From Fodinibius sp964490705 (GTDB lineage: Bacteria; Bacteroidota; Rhodothermia; Balneolales; Balneolaceae), in the NCBI GenBank assembly GCA_964490705.1, contig CAZBCG010000017.1:1-54228 (forward strand): a stretch of 54,228 nucleotides of DNA, read 5' to 3'. How positions within the stretch are numbered: the stretch's first letter is position 1; each line of letters opens with the position of its first letter. The notes beneath the pieces were generated by a model, which worked only from the letters and a program-made list of their open reading frames with translations, did not search any database and was not told the origin of the DNA. Shown one piece after another: positions 37,043 to 45,883 of the stretch. Both the position numbers and the translations under genes were made by a program.

Positions 37043-37489
37043 ATGGACGAGCTGAAAATAGCAGACATCAAAAAATTAATTCCGCATCGTTATCCCTTTT
37101 TGTTGGTGGATCGAGTACTGGAGGTTGAAGAGGGACGCATCCTGTCCGTAAAAAACGTGAGCGTTAATGAAGAATTTTTTAACGGTCATTTCCCGGATCG
37201 ACCGATCATGCCCGGTGTGTTACAGGTAGAGGCAATGGCACAAAGTGGTGCCATCATGTTAATGCATTCCCATATTGATAATCCCGAAGAATCGTTGATG
37301 GTTTTTACAGCTATCAACAAGGCAAAATTTCGGAAATCAGTAGTCCCCGGCGATCAGCTTGAGATGGAGGTGACGCTCGTTAATCAGCGTCGTAATTTTT
37401 ATACCATGGAAGGCATTGCCAAAGTTGGCGATGATGTGGCGTGCGAATTGGAAGCTTCAGCAGCAGTTGTACCAAGTGAAGAGGAATAA
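37043..37489 (+). CDS. fabZ: 3-hydroxyacyl-[acyl-carrier-protein] dehydratase FabZ
   Basis: Dehydrates 3-hydroxyacyl-ACP in fatty acid elongation. The 148-residue hot-dog-fold protein has the PHRYPFLLVDRV opening and the catalytic pair H49 (FNGHFPDRPIMPG) and E63 (LQVEAMAQ). It is a free-standing FabZ and not fused to LpxC, as it is in many Bacteroidota. The stop codon TAA is followed at once by the ATG of panB (TAAATG), so the two are translationally coupled. Confidence 0.95.
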   Translation: MDELKIADIKKLIPHRYPFLLVDRVLEVEEGRILSVKNVSVNEEFFNGHFPDRPIMPGVLQVEAMAQSGAIMLMHSHIDNPEESLMVFTAINKAKFRKSVVPGDQLEMEVTLVNQRRNFYTMEGIAKVGDDVACELEASAAVVPSEEE

Positions 37490-38317
37490 ATGAGTACCCA
37501 ACAATCATCCGATCGACCCAAAAAAGTTACCACACAGACCGTCGTTGAGATGAAAGAGCGTGGTGAGAAGATCAGCATGCTCACCGCCTATGACTTTACA
37601 ATGGCACGCATTGTGGATCAGGCGGGCATCGACGTGATTTTAGTCGGTGATTCGGCCAGCAATGTTATGGCCGGCCACGAGACGACCGTTCCCATGACGA
37701 TGGACCATATGATCTATCATGCATCGTGCGTGGTGCGCGGTGTTGATACGGCACTGGTTATTGCAGATTTGCCGTTCATGAGTTACCAAGTGACTTCCGA
37801 AGAAGCTCTGGTTAATGCCGGACGGCTCATGAAAGAGGCCGGAGTTCACGGTGTGAAACTGGAAGGCGGTAAATCGGTTGTAAAAACCGTATCAAAAATT
37901 GTGGAAGCTGGTATTCCCGTGATGGGACATTTGGGCCTCACTCCGCAAAGCATTTACAAGTTTGGGACATATAAAGTACGCGCCACCGAAAATTCCGAGG
38001 CAGAACAACTCATTGAAGATGCAAAGCATTTGGAAGAAGCAGGCTGCTTTTCTATCGTTTTAGAGAAAATTCCTGCTGAGTTGGCGGCAAAAGTTACCGC
38101 TGAACTTTCCATTCCCACAATTGGGATTGGTGCTGGGGCAAAATGTGATGGTCAAGTGTTGGTTACCCACGATATGTTAGGTTTAAACAAGGAATTTAAG
38201 CCGCGCTTTCTTCGTCGATATGATGATATGCACAGCTCGATGACTAATGCTGTACAGCAGTATATATCCGATATCAAAACCAGAGATTTCCCGAATGAGA
38301 ATGAGCAATATGACTAA
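37490..38317 (+). CDS. panB: 3-methyl-2-oxobutanoate hydroxymethyltransferase
   Basis: First committed step of pantothenate (vitamin B5) synthesis: transfers a hydroxymethyl group from methylene-THF to alpha-ketoisovalerate. The 275-residue TIM-barrel protein has MLTAYDFTMARIVDQAG, the metal-binding ILVGDSASNVMAGH, PFMSYQ, VKLEGG and HLGLTPQS, and IGIGAGAKCDGQVLVTHD with the catalytic Glu region nearby. The start codon directly follows the fabZ stop. surE begins six bases after its stop. Confidence 0.96.
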   Translation: MSTQQSSDRPKKVTTQTVVEMKERGEKISMLTAYDFTMARIVDQAGIDVILVGDSASNVMAGHETTVPMTMDHMIYHASCVVRGVDTALVIADLPFMSYQVTSEEALVNAGRLMKEAGVHGVKLEGGKSVVKTVSKIVEAGIPVMGHLGLTPQSIYKFGTYKVRATENSEAEQLIEDAKHLEEAGCFSIVLEKIPAELAAKVTAELSIPTIGIGAGAKCDGQVLVTHDMLGLNKEFKPRFLRRYDDMHSSMTNAVQQYISDIKTRDFPNENEQYD

Positions 38318-38323
38318 GAATTT

Positions 38324-39091
38324 ATGAGTAACTCAGAAGACAAACCGGTAATTTTAGTTTGCAATGATGACGGCATCTTTTCGCCGGGCATCCGCGCACT
38401 GGCTGAAGTAGCCGATGAATTTGGGGATGTTGAAATTATTGCTCCCGACCGCCAGCAAAGCGCAGTGGGACATGCGGTAACGGTGAATACGCCTCTTCGG
38501 TCACGATCATTTCAAATTGACGGTCGTTTTAGCGGTCAGGCGGTAACGGGCACTCCCGCAGATTCTGTGAAGCTGGGGCACGATCAATTGATGAAGCGCA
38601 AACCGGATTTGGTTGTCAGTGGTATCAATCATGGAAGTAATGCGGGCATCAATATTTTGTATTCTGGCACAGTTAGCGCGGCTACCGAAGGAACTATTTT
38701 GGGATATCCGTCTATTGCCGTCAGTTGCACTTCTTTTGATGAAGATGCAGACTTATCCGGAGCCAAAGATGCGGCACGAAAAGTGATTGGCTATGTGCTC
38801 AGCGAGGGACTGCCAAAAGGCGTTACTATGAATCTGAATGTGCCGGCCGGACCACTGCAAGGCATCAAATGGGCGCGACAGGCGAACAGTCGTTACGTGG
38901 AAGAGTTCGAAGGGCGCGTGGATCCCAATAATCGCGATTACTACTGGATGACGGGTCGGCTGCAGCTTTTGGACGAAGGCGAAGATTTGGATGTCAACGT
39001 CCTCGAAAAAGGGTATGCCTCATTGACACCCATCCAGTATGATATGACGGCCTATTCGCTGCTCAAACAAAAAGAGGATATCGAGTTGTAG
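38324..39091 (+). CDS. surE: 5'/3'-nucleotidase SurE
   Basis: Metal-dependent nucleoside monophosphate phosphatase involved in stationary-phase survival. The 255-residue protein starts with the SurE metal motif VCNDDGIFSPGIRAL (D15 and D16 region). The next motifs are APDRQQSAVGHAVTVN, TGTPADSVKLG and SGINHGSNAGINILYSGTVSAATEG. Length and motif order are normal. It is the last gene of the plus-strand run and converges with the lipase-like gene, with 11 bases between their ends. Confidence 0.96.
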   Translation: MSNSEDKPVILVCNDDGIFSPGIRALAEVADEFGDVEIIAPDRQQSAVGHAVTVNTPLRSRSFQIDGRFSGQAVTGTPADSVKLGHDQLMKRKPDLVVSGINHGSNAGINILYSGTVSAATEGTILGYPSIAVSCTSFDEDADLSGAKDAARKVIGYVLSEGLPKGVTMNLNVPAGPLQGIKWARQANSRYVEEFEGRVDPNNRDYYWMTGRLQLLDEGEDLDVNVLEKGYASLTPIQYDMTAYSLLKQKEDIEL

Positions 39092-39102
39092 GAATTACCC
39101 GG

Positions 39103-39963
39103 CTAGTGTCCTTTCTCGTGCAGCATTTTCACCACATCCAGCCAAAACTGTTCATAGAGTTCTCGCCGGTCGTCTTTGACGCGCAGATTCATCTGCTCCA
39201 GGTGTGAAAGATTGTGCATTTTGATGTGTTCTCCCCATTTTGCACTGGCCACCGAAACCATCCCGTCATTAGGTCCTTCTTGTTCAAAAATGTGGTTATT
39301 CTGATAGCGCGCAATCACGCGAATCGGTTCTGCAGTTCCCTTGCCCACGGCCGAACTGTACGAGTAATAGGGGATGTCCGGCACATCCGTAATTTCGGGG
39401 TTGAATACCTCCGTTACATATTGCCGGGTCAGCTGTGCAGCCGATCCTACGGAATCGCTCTTGGTTTGGGGGTAGATGCGGTCACCCATCCAGTCGAGAA
39501 AATCAGCAAGTTTGTCGCGGATCGCCTCGGGTGTTTTGAGGGTCAGCTCTGCCAGACTCGTTCCACGGTGCGGGGTACTGATGGTCGTAAAGGAGGCTAC
39601 CTGATCAGCGATATCCAGCTTGGAGAGTGCATAGCGCATGTCGAGACCGCCCATGCTGTGGGCGATCACATTTACTTTTCCGCCCGGAATATTTTGTGTC
39701 AACGTTCGAATTAATTTGACCCAGCCCTGCGCGCGTGTTTCAATTTTGGCATAGGGCACAATATTGGGGGCAAACGTCAACACATTGTGGCTGCGCAGCA
39801 GCATGGCTACATCATACAGCGGCGATGGTTTTACAAGTGATGCGATAGCGCCATAGCCGTGACACAGCAGCACCGGATGCCGCAGCGAAATAGTTTCCGG
39901 TTCGGGGAATTCGTTAATCTCAAATTTTTTGAGCCACTTGTCGGTATTTAGTCGGTCTATCAT
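39103..39963 (-). CDS. Lipase-like alpha/beta hydrolase
   Basis: A 286-residue serine hydrolase of the triacylglycerol lipase/EstA type. The oxyanion region is VLLCHGYGA (31-39) and the nucleophile elbow AHSMGG has S103. A late HxxxM-like region supplies the candidate catalytic His (SHLEQM), and an Asp in NDGMVSVASAKWG precedes it. No signal peptide or membrane helix is seen, so it acts in the cytoplasm. It follows the upstream uncharacterised gene after a single base. The substrate is unknown, but the fold and the NDGMVS motif are typical of lipases of the Burkholderia/Pseudomonas type. Confidence 0.85.
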   Translation of the reverse strand: MIDRLNTDKWLKKFEINEFPEPETISLRHPVLLCHGYGAIASLVKPSPLYDVAMLLRSHNVLTFAPNIVPYAKIETRAQGWVKLIRTLTQNIPGGKVNVIAHSMGGLDMRYALSKLDIADQVASFTTISTPHRGTSLAELTLKTPEAIRDKLADFLDWMGDRIYPQTKSDSVGSAAQLTRQYVTEVFNPEITDVPDIPYYSYSSAVGKGTAEPIRVIARYQNNHIFEQEGPNDGMVSVASAKWGEHIKMHNLSHLEQMNLRVKDDRRELYEQFWLDVVKMLHEKGH

Positions 39964-39964
39964 A

Positions 39965-40933
39965 TCAGGGTGTAACTTTGGGTGGTGGAATAATACGGGC
40001 TCCCGCTTTTTTTAGTTCAGGTAGTTTTTGACTCAGCCACGATAATGTTGTTTCATTGCCGGATATTACCGCCACGGAATGAGCATTTTTTTCCTGCAAG
40101 TTATCGAGTTCGTTTAAAAAAGCTTTTTTGCCCAGCTGTTCATCTAACATACGAGCATTGTCGGCATCCACAAAGGTTATATTGGTGTTGCTAGTCAATT
40201 TGTTCGGCTGGTCGGTCTCTTCAGCAGGCAAACGGTGCAGCATCACCGCTTGGGGCAGTATTTCTTGCAGCTGTTTTAGCTTCGAAATAGCGCTGGAACG
40301 GTTTGTATTGATGAGATCCTGCCCGTTGTCGTTTTGCAGCCAAAAGATAATTCTATTATATCGGCTGCCCAGCCGTTTGCGAAAGTCGTTGGCCTGCATG
40401 GGATCCTGAATTTTGAGTACAACGGGAATTGGTTCACCAAATTGTTGGATTGTACCAATAAGCTCTTCACCTGGCATTTTATCAAAAGTCACCAGCAGGC
40501 TTATTCGATTTTGGGTAACCGTCAACTCGGGATCGGTCTGTAGAATGATGGATCGGACAACCGTATCCTTGTAAAGAAGGTGAATGTTCATATCTTTTTG
40601 CGGAAAGGTAACGCGAGCGGGCGTTTGTACGGCATAGGGATAAAATCGGTTGTTCAATTCAGCATGGAACTGCGTTTTTGAAAACTGGTAGGGGACCCCG
40701 ATATGATAGGTTTTGCGAACAAAATCTGAATGAACCGAAGTTGTTGAAACACGAATTTGCTGATCGTTGATGTTAAAATCTCTAAGTTCGCTATGGATAA
40801 GTGAATCAGCGCGTGTAAGCGGTTGCAGTGGCTTTGAGGCTCCCTCAGAAGTGGCCAAAAGCATATATCCGCTTATGAGGCAAGCTACAAACAGCAGCAG
40901 GGCGATAATTCTTTTTTTCTTTTGTTCCTTCAA
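39965..40933 (-). CDS. Secreted or membrane-anchored protein of uncertain family, possibly degenerate polysaccharide deacetylase-like
   Basis: A 322-residue protein with one N-terminal helix (about residues 9-26) and a large extracytoplasmic part. The C-terminal half (about 160-322) recalls divergent polysaccharide deacetylases such as YibQ in its strand/helix pattern and its ending, TTLSWLSQKLPELKKAGARI. However, I cannot see the usual metal-binding Asp/His residues. The N-terminal half is not recognised. It is one base upstream of the lipase-like gene and is therefore co-transcribed. Calling it an inactive deacetylase-like domain is an inference. Confidence 0.7.
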   Translation of the reverse strand: MKEQKKKRIIALLLFVACLISGYMLLATSEGASKPLQPLTRADSLIHSELRDFNINDQQIRVSTTSVHSDFVRKTYHIGVPYQFSKTQFHAELNNRFYPYAVQTPARVTFPQKDMNIHLLYKDTVVRSIILQTDPELTVTQNRISLLVTFDKMPGEELIGTIQQFGEPIPVVLKIQDPMQANDFRKRLGSRYNRIIFWLQNDNGQDLINTNRSSAISKLKQLQEILPQAVMLHRLPAEETDQPNKLTSNTNITFVDADNARMLDEQLGKKAFLNELDNLQEKNAHSVAVISGNETTLSWLSQKLPELKKAGARIIPPPKVTP

Positions 40934-41074
40934 ACCAGATGTACATATTAAGTGGGCATTTAGGGCCTCTAATAATAGCTGTTATTCTGCTGTAAATCTA
41001 TCGTAAATTGGACATGAGATACAACGGTGACTGCAGTTTTTTGACGAACAACAAAGCTACAATCGGGAATACAT

Positions 41075-42217
41075 ATGTCTTTTGAATTTGAGAAAGTCAA
41101 TTCGGCAATACAGGTGGATGCTTTTCATGAGCTTCCCTTCCGGATTTACGAAGATTACCCGCACTGGAGTCCGCCCTTTCGCTTCGAAATTGAACAGATT
41201 TTTGATCCTCAAACGAATGCATTTTTTGATAAGGGAGAATGCGAGCGATACCTGGTGCGAAAAAACGGAACTGTGGTCGGGCGTTTTGCCGTGATGAATA
41301 CGCCAAAGCGGGATAAGGTGCTTGATCCCCCGATGGGTGGATTCGGTTTTATTGAGATGGAGAACGACCCTGCTCTTGCTCAGGCTATTATTGATTTTGC
41401 CAAACAATGGCACCGCGAGCGCGGCTACCGGGCCATGCAGGGCCCTATCAATTTTGGTGAAAATGATACGTACTGGGGATTACTGGTTGAAAATTATCAA
41501 GAGCCGCCGATTTACGGCATGTTTTACCATCCGCCGTATTACAAAGAACTGTTAGAGCAAACCGGCGCCGAAAAGCTGGATGATCACTGGAGCTATAAAC
41601 GTAATTTCGAGAAGCCCATTCCCGATCGCATGCAGCGCATCACCGATCGCATCGAAAATAGAGATGAGGTGGAGCTGCGGCCTATCGATATGAATAATAT
41701 TTACCGGGATGCCGAATATATTCGCCGGATTTATAACGATGCGTGGAGAAATCAGGATATTGATGAACGTGAGGAGGCGTTTACTGAGCTGACAAAAGAT
41801 ACGATCGAGGATATGATTGACAAGCTGAAGCCAGTGCTTATCCCTGAGAGTGTACTTATTGCTTTTGTGGACGAGAAACCGGCTTCATTTGTCGTATGTG
41901 TACCCGATCTGAATGAGATCTCAAAAGAGACCGACGGACGCCTGCGCTGGTGGCATTATCCCAAACTGTTTTGGTTTAAACGGCGCGCCAAACATTTGCG
42001 GACGCTTGTTTATGGCACGCGTCCGGAATTTCGTAAAATGGGATTGGAAGCTCTTACATTTACTCGTGGTATTCAATATACACACGAGGCGGCACCATCT
42101 TTGGAATATCTGGAGGGGGCATGGGTAAGTGAGAAAAACTGGTTGATGCAGCGCAGCCTCGAAGCGCTGGGTTGTCATCATCACAAGACTCACCGGACAT
42201 ATAAATGGGAGTTTTGA
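41075..42217 (+). CDS. GNAT-fold acetyltransferase-like protein of unknown substrate
   Basis: A 380-residue protein with an N-terminal GNAT-like half: LPFRIYEDYPHWSPPF, then YLVRKNGTVVGRFAVMN, which resembles the GNAT beta-2/3 strands. The middle MQGPINFGENDTYWGLLV is highly distinctive. A second half follows, ending in LRTLVYGTRPEFRKMGLEAL, a fit to an acetyl-CoA-binding helix, and ASLEYLEGAWVSEKNW-like sequence. Such double-GNAT proteins are often annotated only as hypothetical. There is no signal peptide. The gene is 11 bases before the histidine kinase and may be co-transcribed. Confidence 0.8.
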   Translation: MSFEFEKVNSAIQVDAFHELPFRIYEDYPHWSPPFRFEIEQIFDPQTNAFFDKGECERYLVRKNGTVVGRFAVMNTPKRDKVLDPPMGGFGFIEMENDPALAQAIIDFAKQWHRERGYRAMQGPINFGENDTYWGLLVENYQEPPIYGMFYHPPYYKELLEQTGAEKLDDHWSYKRNFEKPIPDRMQRITDRIENRDEVELRPIDMNNIYRDAEYIRRIYNDAWRNQDIDEREEAFTELTKDTIEDMIDKLKPVLIPESVLIAFVDEKPASFVVCVPDLNEISKETDGRLRWWHYPKLFWFKRRAKHLRTLVYGTRPEFRKMGLEALTFTRGIQYTHEAAPSLEYLEGAWVSEKNWLMQRSLEALGCHHHKTHRTYKWEF

Positions 42218-42228
42218 TGTAATCTTTA

Positions 42229-44397
42229 ATGGCGGAGAACAGCAGTATGGATCAGTATTTATTTGATATAAATCCGAATCCTATTCTGATTTATGAAAAG
42301 GATTCGCTTGCAATCTTGAAGGCCAATAGTACCTTTTGCAAAAAGTATGACTATACCGGGGAAGAGGTATCAGATCTAACGCTTTACGATATCCGTCCTG
42401 ATGAATCCGAAGAAACATTGGACAAGGTAATCAGCAATCGAAATCCTGATGAAAAAAATAAAACCGGTGTTGTAAAACATTGCTCAAAAGGTGGAGAATT
42501 ATTTTATGTGATGGTGGCATGTCATCCCATTGAGTACGAGGGAATAGATGCTCGTATGGCTTTCATCCATGATGTGACCGAGCGTGTTGAAGCAGAGAAA
42601 AAAGCTCGTCAGGCTTACGATGAGCTAAATCATCATGTGAATAACAGCCCGCTGGCCCTTATTAAATGGAATGCTGATTTTGAGGTGATTGAGTGGTCGA
42701 ATAGAGCCAAAGAAATTACGGGCTATTCTAAAGAACAAGTGCTGGGCAAGACGCCGGACTTGTTTAATTTTTATGGCGACGATTTTGATATCGTCGATCA
42801 GATGATGCAAAAGGTTGTTTCGGGAAAGCGTGATACATCAAACTTTGAGGTGAAATTGTATCGTCAAGATGGAGAATTGGTGGATTTAAAAGTGCATGCC
42901 TCGGTTTTGCGGGATGAAGATGATGAGCTTATTTCGGTGCTTACCTTTTTCGAGGATATTACCGAGCAGAACAAAGCCAAGCTTCGCTACCGGCGGTTAT
43001 TCAACAATGCCAACGACGGCATTTTTCTGATGAAGAATACCGAATTTGTAGAATGTAATCCGCAGGTGCTAAGTATTTACGGCTGTACGAAAAAAGAAGA
43101 AATATTGGGCAAGACGCCTATTGACTTTTCGCCCGAAGAGCAACCCGATGGGCAAAAGTCAGCAGACAAGGCCCGCAAAAAAATCCAGAAGGTTCTGGAT
43201 GGACAACCTCAGGTTTTTGAGTGGAAGCATATAAAACTTGACGGTACGCCTATTGATGTAGAAGTGAGCTTAAACCGACTGGAGCTTGGCAATGAGGTTT
43301 TTGTACAGGCAATTGTACGGGATTTGACCGAACAGAAAAAGGCCCAGAAAAAACTCCGCCGTAGCGAAAAATTATTTCGGAAGCTGTTCCTGAAAGCGCC
43401 GGGAGCTATTCTTATGGTTGACAATCAGAATAAGGTTCAACGAGTAAATCAAAGTTTTGAAGAACTGTTCGGATATTCAGAACAAGAACTCTTGGGTAAA
43501 GATATCGATGATGTGATTGTTGGTAAATCGGATGCCGGTGATACTCCACGAATGCCGGGTTATAATTTTAAGGACGGCAAATTTTATCAGGATATTGTCC
43601 GATATACCAAGGAGGGGGAAGAGCGCCATCTGCTTCTAGGTGCTATTCCTGTTTATTTGGATGATGAGCCCATTGCCGGATTTGGGATCTATATCGATAT
43701 CACCGAAGAGAAAGAGTATCAGGAAAAATTGCGTCGGTCGCTCGAAGAAAAACAGGTGCTTTTGGAAGAGATTCACCACCGGGTTAAAAATAATCTGGCT
43801 ATCATATCGGGATTATTACAGCTCCAGAGTTTTGAGACGGAAGATGAAAAGACAAAAAATGCACTCAACGACAGTCAGCTGCGCATCCAGTCGATGGCCC
43901 TGGTGCACGAAATGTTGTATCAGTCAGAAAATTTTATTGATATCTCTTTCAAAACATATCTCAACAAGCTGATTGATACAATGAAAGAGACCCTGCCGTT
44001 TGAGCATCAGCACATCGATATAGATATCGAAACTGAAGATGTGTCGCTGGATATCAACCAAGCTATACCCTGCGCTATATTGATTAATGAGCTGGTGACA
44101 AACTCCTATAAACATGCGTTTGAAGGTCGGGAATCGGGTACCATATTTATCCACCTTGATGAAACTGAAGAGCAAATTATCATCAAGGTAAGCGATGATG
44201 GTGTTGGACTGCCGGATGATTTTTCAATTGCTGAGCAGTCGTCCATTGGGGTGAGTCTGGTGCAAACGCTTACCAACCAGCTCAACGGTACACTAGAGGT
44301 TCATAATGGCGAAGGTAGTCATTTTGTCGTACGATTTGAGAAGTCAAAACGGCACGACAGGAGTCCGCTCACTATAATCAAAGAGGACGAAAAATAG
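42229..44397 (+). CDS. Soluble sensor histidine kinase with four PAS domains (HisKA_2 type)
   Basis: A 722-residue cytoplasmic kinase with no membrane helix. Four PAS domains are visible, beginning near residues 8, 132, 253 and 380 and each ending in a DITE-like motif (HDVTERVEA, EDITEQNKA, RDLTEQKKA, IDITEEKEY). The HisKA_2 domain carries the phosphoacceptor H516 in EEIHHRVKNNLAIISGLLQL. The ATPase domain has N-box LINELVTNSYKHAF and the G-box DDGVGLPD. It probably senses a small ligand or redox state. No receiver gene is adjacent. Its 3' end overlaps coaBC on the other strand by 20 bases. Confidence 0.93.
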   Translation: MAENSSMDQYLFDINPNPILIYEKDSLAILKANSTFCKKYDYTGEEVSDLTLYDIRPDESEETLDKVISNRNPDEKNKTGVVKHCSKGGELFYVMVACHPIEYEGIDARMAFIHDVTERVEAEKKARQAYDELNHHVNNSPLALIKWNADFEVIEWSNRAKEITGYSKEQVLGKTPDLFNFYGDDFDIVDQMMQKVVSGKRDTSNFEVKLYRQDGELVDLKVHASVLRDEDDELISVLTFFEDITEQNKAKLRYRRLFNNANDGIFLMKNTEFVECNPQVLSIYGCTKKEEILGKTPIDFSPEEQPDGQKSADKARKKIQKVLDGQPQVFEWKHIKLDGTPIDVEVSLNRLELGNEVFVQAIVRDLTEQKKAQKKLRRSEKLFRKLFLKAPGAILMVDNQNKVQRVNQSFEELFGYSEQELLGKDIDDVIVGKSDAGDTPRMPGYNFKDGKFYQDIVRYTKEGEERHLLLGAIPVYLDDEPIAGFGIYIDITEEKEYQEKLRRSLEEKQVLLEEIHHRVKNNLAIISGLLQLQSFETEDEKTKNALNDSQLRIQSMALVHEMLYQSENFIDISFKTYLNKLIDTMKETLPFEHQHIDIDIETEDVSLDINQAIPCAILINELVTNSYKHAFEGRESGTIFIHLDETEEQIIIKVSDDGVGLPDDFSIAEQSSIGVSLVQTLTNQLNGTLEVHNGEGSHFVVRFEKSKRHDRSPLTIIKEDEK

Positions 44398-45580
44398 CAT
44401 CCAGAACCTGCTGAGCTACTTCTTTTTTGGTTCCCGAGAACTCTTCTTGATGTTCCTTGCCAAGCAGATGAACGGTATTGGTATCGGAACCGAATCCTGC
44501 ATTTTCATCACTGAGTGAGTTTGCCACAATCCAGTCTGCTTTTTTCTTTTCGAGTTTAGATTGCGCATTTTCCAACAGCTTTTCGGTTTCCATGGCAAAG
44601 CCGATGAGCGTTTGGCCGTCCTTTTTGTGATCACCGAGCCAGGCAAGAATATCCTGTGTTTTGGTGAGGTTGAGGGATGATTCGGCACTATCCTTTTTTA
44701 CTTTCTGATCGTGATAATCAGCAGGTGTGAAATCAGAAACTGCCGCCGCCATAATGATTACATCGGCACTGCTGTGTTCCTGAACCTGCTCAAAAAGATT
44801 TTTGGCAGATGTAATCTCAATAGCTTGCATTCCTTTTGGAATGCCAATTTGAATAGGCCCGTGAATGAGCGTGACGTCGGCACCCAATCGCTGTGCTGCT
44901 TCGGCCATGGCTACCCCCATTTTGCCCGAGCTGGGATTGGAAATAAATCGCACGGGATCGATGTGCTCTCGCGTGGGACCGGCCGTAACCACTACTTTTT
45001 TGCCCGAAAGCGGTCCGTTGGCGCGTGACTCTTCAATAATGCTATTACTTTTTTCGAGGATGATATCAGTCTCGGGTAAACGACCTTTGCCTTCGAGTCC
45101 GCTGGCTAGGTAGCCGGCTTCGGGCTCCAAGATATGATATCCGTAACTCTGGATTTCCTTGAGATTCTGTTGCACCGCCGGAGATTCATACATCTCACCA
45201 TCCATGGTGGGACAGATCAACAGTGGACAGCGCGCAGCCAGAACCGTAGCCGTGAGCATATTATCAGAAATACCGTGCGCAATTTTAGCCAGCGTGTTGG
45301 CGGTGCAGGGAGCAACTACAAAAAGATCGGCCCATTCGCCCCACGAGATATGCTGTGTCCACGATTCAGTAGCGGCTCGATTTTCGGGAAAAACCTCGAC
45401 AGCCATTTCGTTCTTGGAAAGAGAAGCAAAGGTTTCAACCCCCACAAAGCGCGTGGCATCAGGAGTCATGGTAACGCGTACTTCGGCGCCCGCTTTTTGA
45501 TAGGCACGTAAAAGAAAAGCAGCCTTGTAGGCTGCAATTCCTCCGGTAACACCGAGTATTATCCGTTTGCCGGATAACAT
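44378..45580 (-). CDS. coaBC: Bifunctional phosphopantothenoylcysteine decarboxylase/phosphopantothenate-cysteine ligase
   Basis: Two steps of coenzyme A synthesis. The N-terminal flavoprotein CoaC domain (1-180) starts ILGVTGGIAAYKAAFLLRAY and has the H in SWTQHISWGEWADLFVVAPC. Its PxMN-type motif reads CPTMDGEMYE, with Asp for Asn as is common in this group. The C-terminal CoaB domain (about 190-400) begins KKVVVTAGPTREHIDPVRF and has the ISNPSSGKMGVAMAEAA loop. Length is normal at 400 residues. It is the last gene of yicC-gmk-rpoZ-coaBC, and panB of the same pathway is elsewhere in the window. Confidence 0.96.
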   Translation of the reverse strand: MLSGKRIILGVTGGIAAYKAAFLLRAYQKAGAEVRVTMTPDATRFVGVETFASLSKNEMAVEVFPENRAATESWTQHISWGEWADLFVVAPCTANTLAKIAHGISDNMLTATVLAARCPLLICPTMDGEMYESPAVQQNLKEIQSYGYHILEPEAGYLASGLEGKGRLPETDIILEKSNSIIEESRANGPLSGKKVVVTAGPTREHIDPVRFISNPSSGKMGVAMAEAAQRLGADVTLIHGPIQIGIPKGMQAIEITSAKNLFEQVQEHSSADVIIMAAAVSDFTPADYHDQKVKKDSAESSLNLTKTQDILAWLGDHKKDGQTLIGFAMETEKLLENAQSKLEKKKADWIVANSLSDENAGFGSDTNTVHLLGKEHQEEFSGTKKEVAQQVLDAIFRPL

Positions 45581-45583
45581 AAT

Positions 45584-45877
45584 TTAGTCTTCGTCTTCTG
45601 GATAGCGGAAATACACTTCGCCGCGACGCATCTCATCAATAGCGCGCTGCGTTGCATGAGGAAGCTTCTCAAATTCTTTGGAGATGTTTTCCTGCTCCTC
45701 ATTGAACGAGAAGTCGTCATCATCCTCAAAGCCTTCAAAATATTTCAGCTTTTCATCCAGCTGCAGCTTTTCATTCGCGGCAATTTGTCGAGCCCGTTTA
45801 GACATAATGGTAATCAATTCGTACTGATTACCAGTGTCTTTATTCAGTTTTTCAATATCAAGCGTTTTGATAGACAT
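45584..45877 (-). CDS. rpoZ: RNA polymerase omega subunit
   Basis: A 97-residue small RNA polymerase subunit that helps assemble beta prime. The core LITIMSKRARQIAAN matches the omega/Rpb6 motif, preceded by IEKLNKDTGNQYE. The middle is unusually acidic (FEGFEDDDDFSFNEEQEN), as in Bacteroidota-type omegas, and the C terminus has HATQRAIDEMRRGEVYF. It lies six bases after gmk and three bases before coaBC, the usual neighbourhood of rpoZ. Confidence 0.9.
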   Translation of the reverse strand: MSIKTLDIEKLNKDTGNQYELITIMSKRARQIAANEKLQLDEKLKYFEGFEDDDDFSFNEEQENISKEFEKLPHATQRAIDEMRRGEVYFRYPEDED

Positions 45878-45883
45878 ATATTA

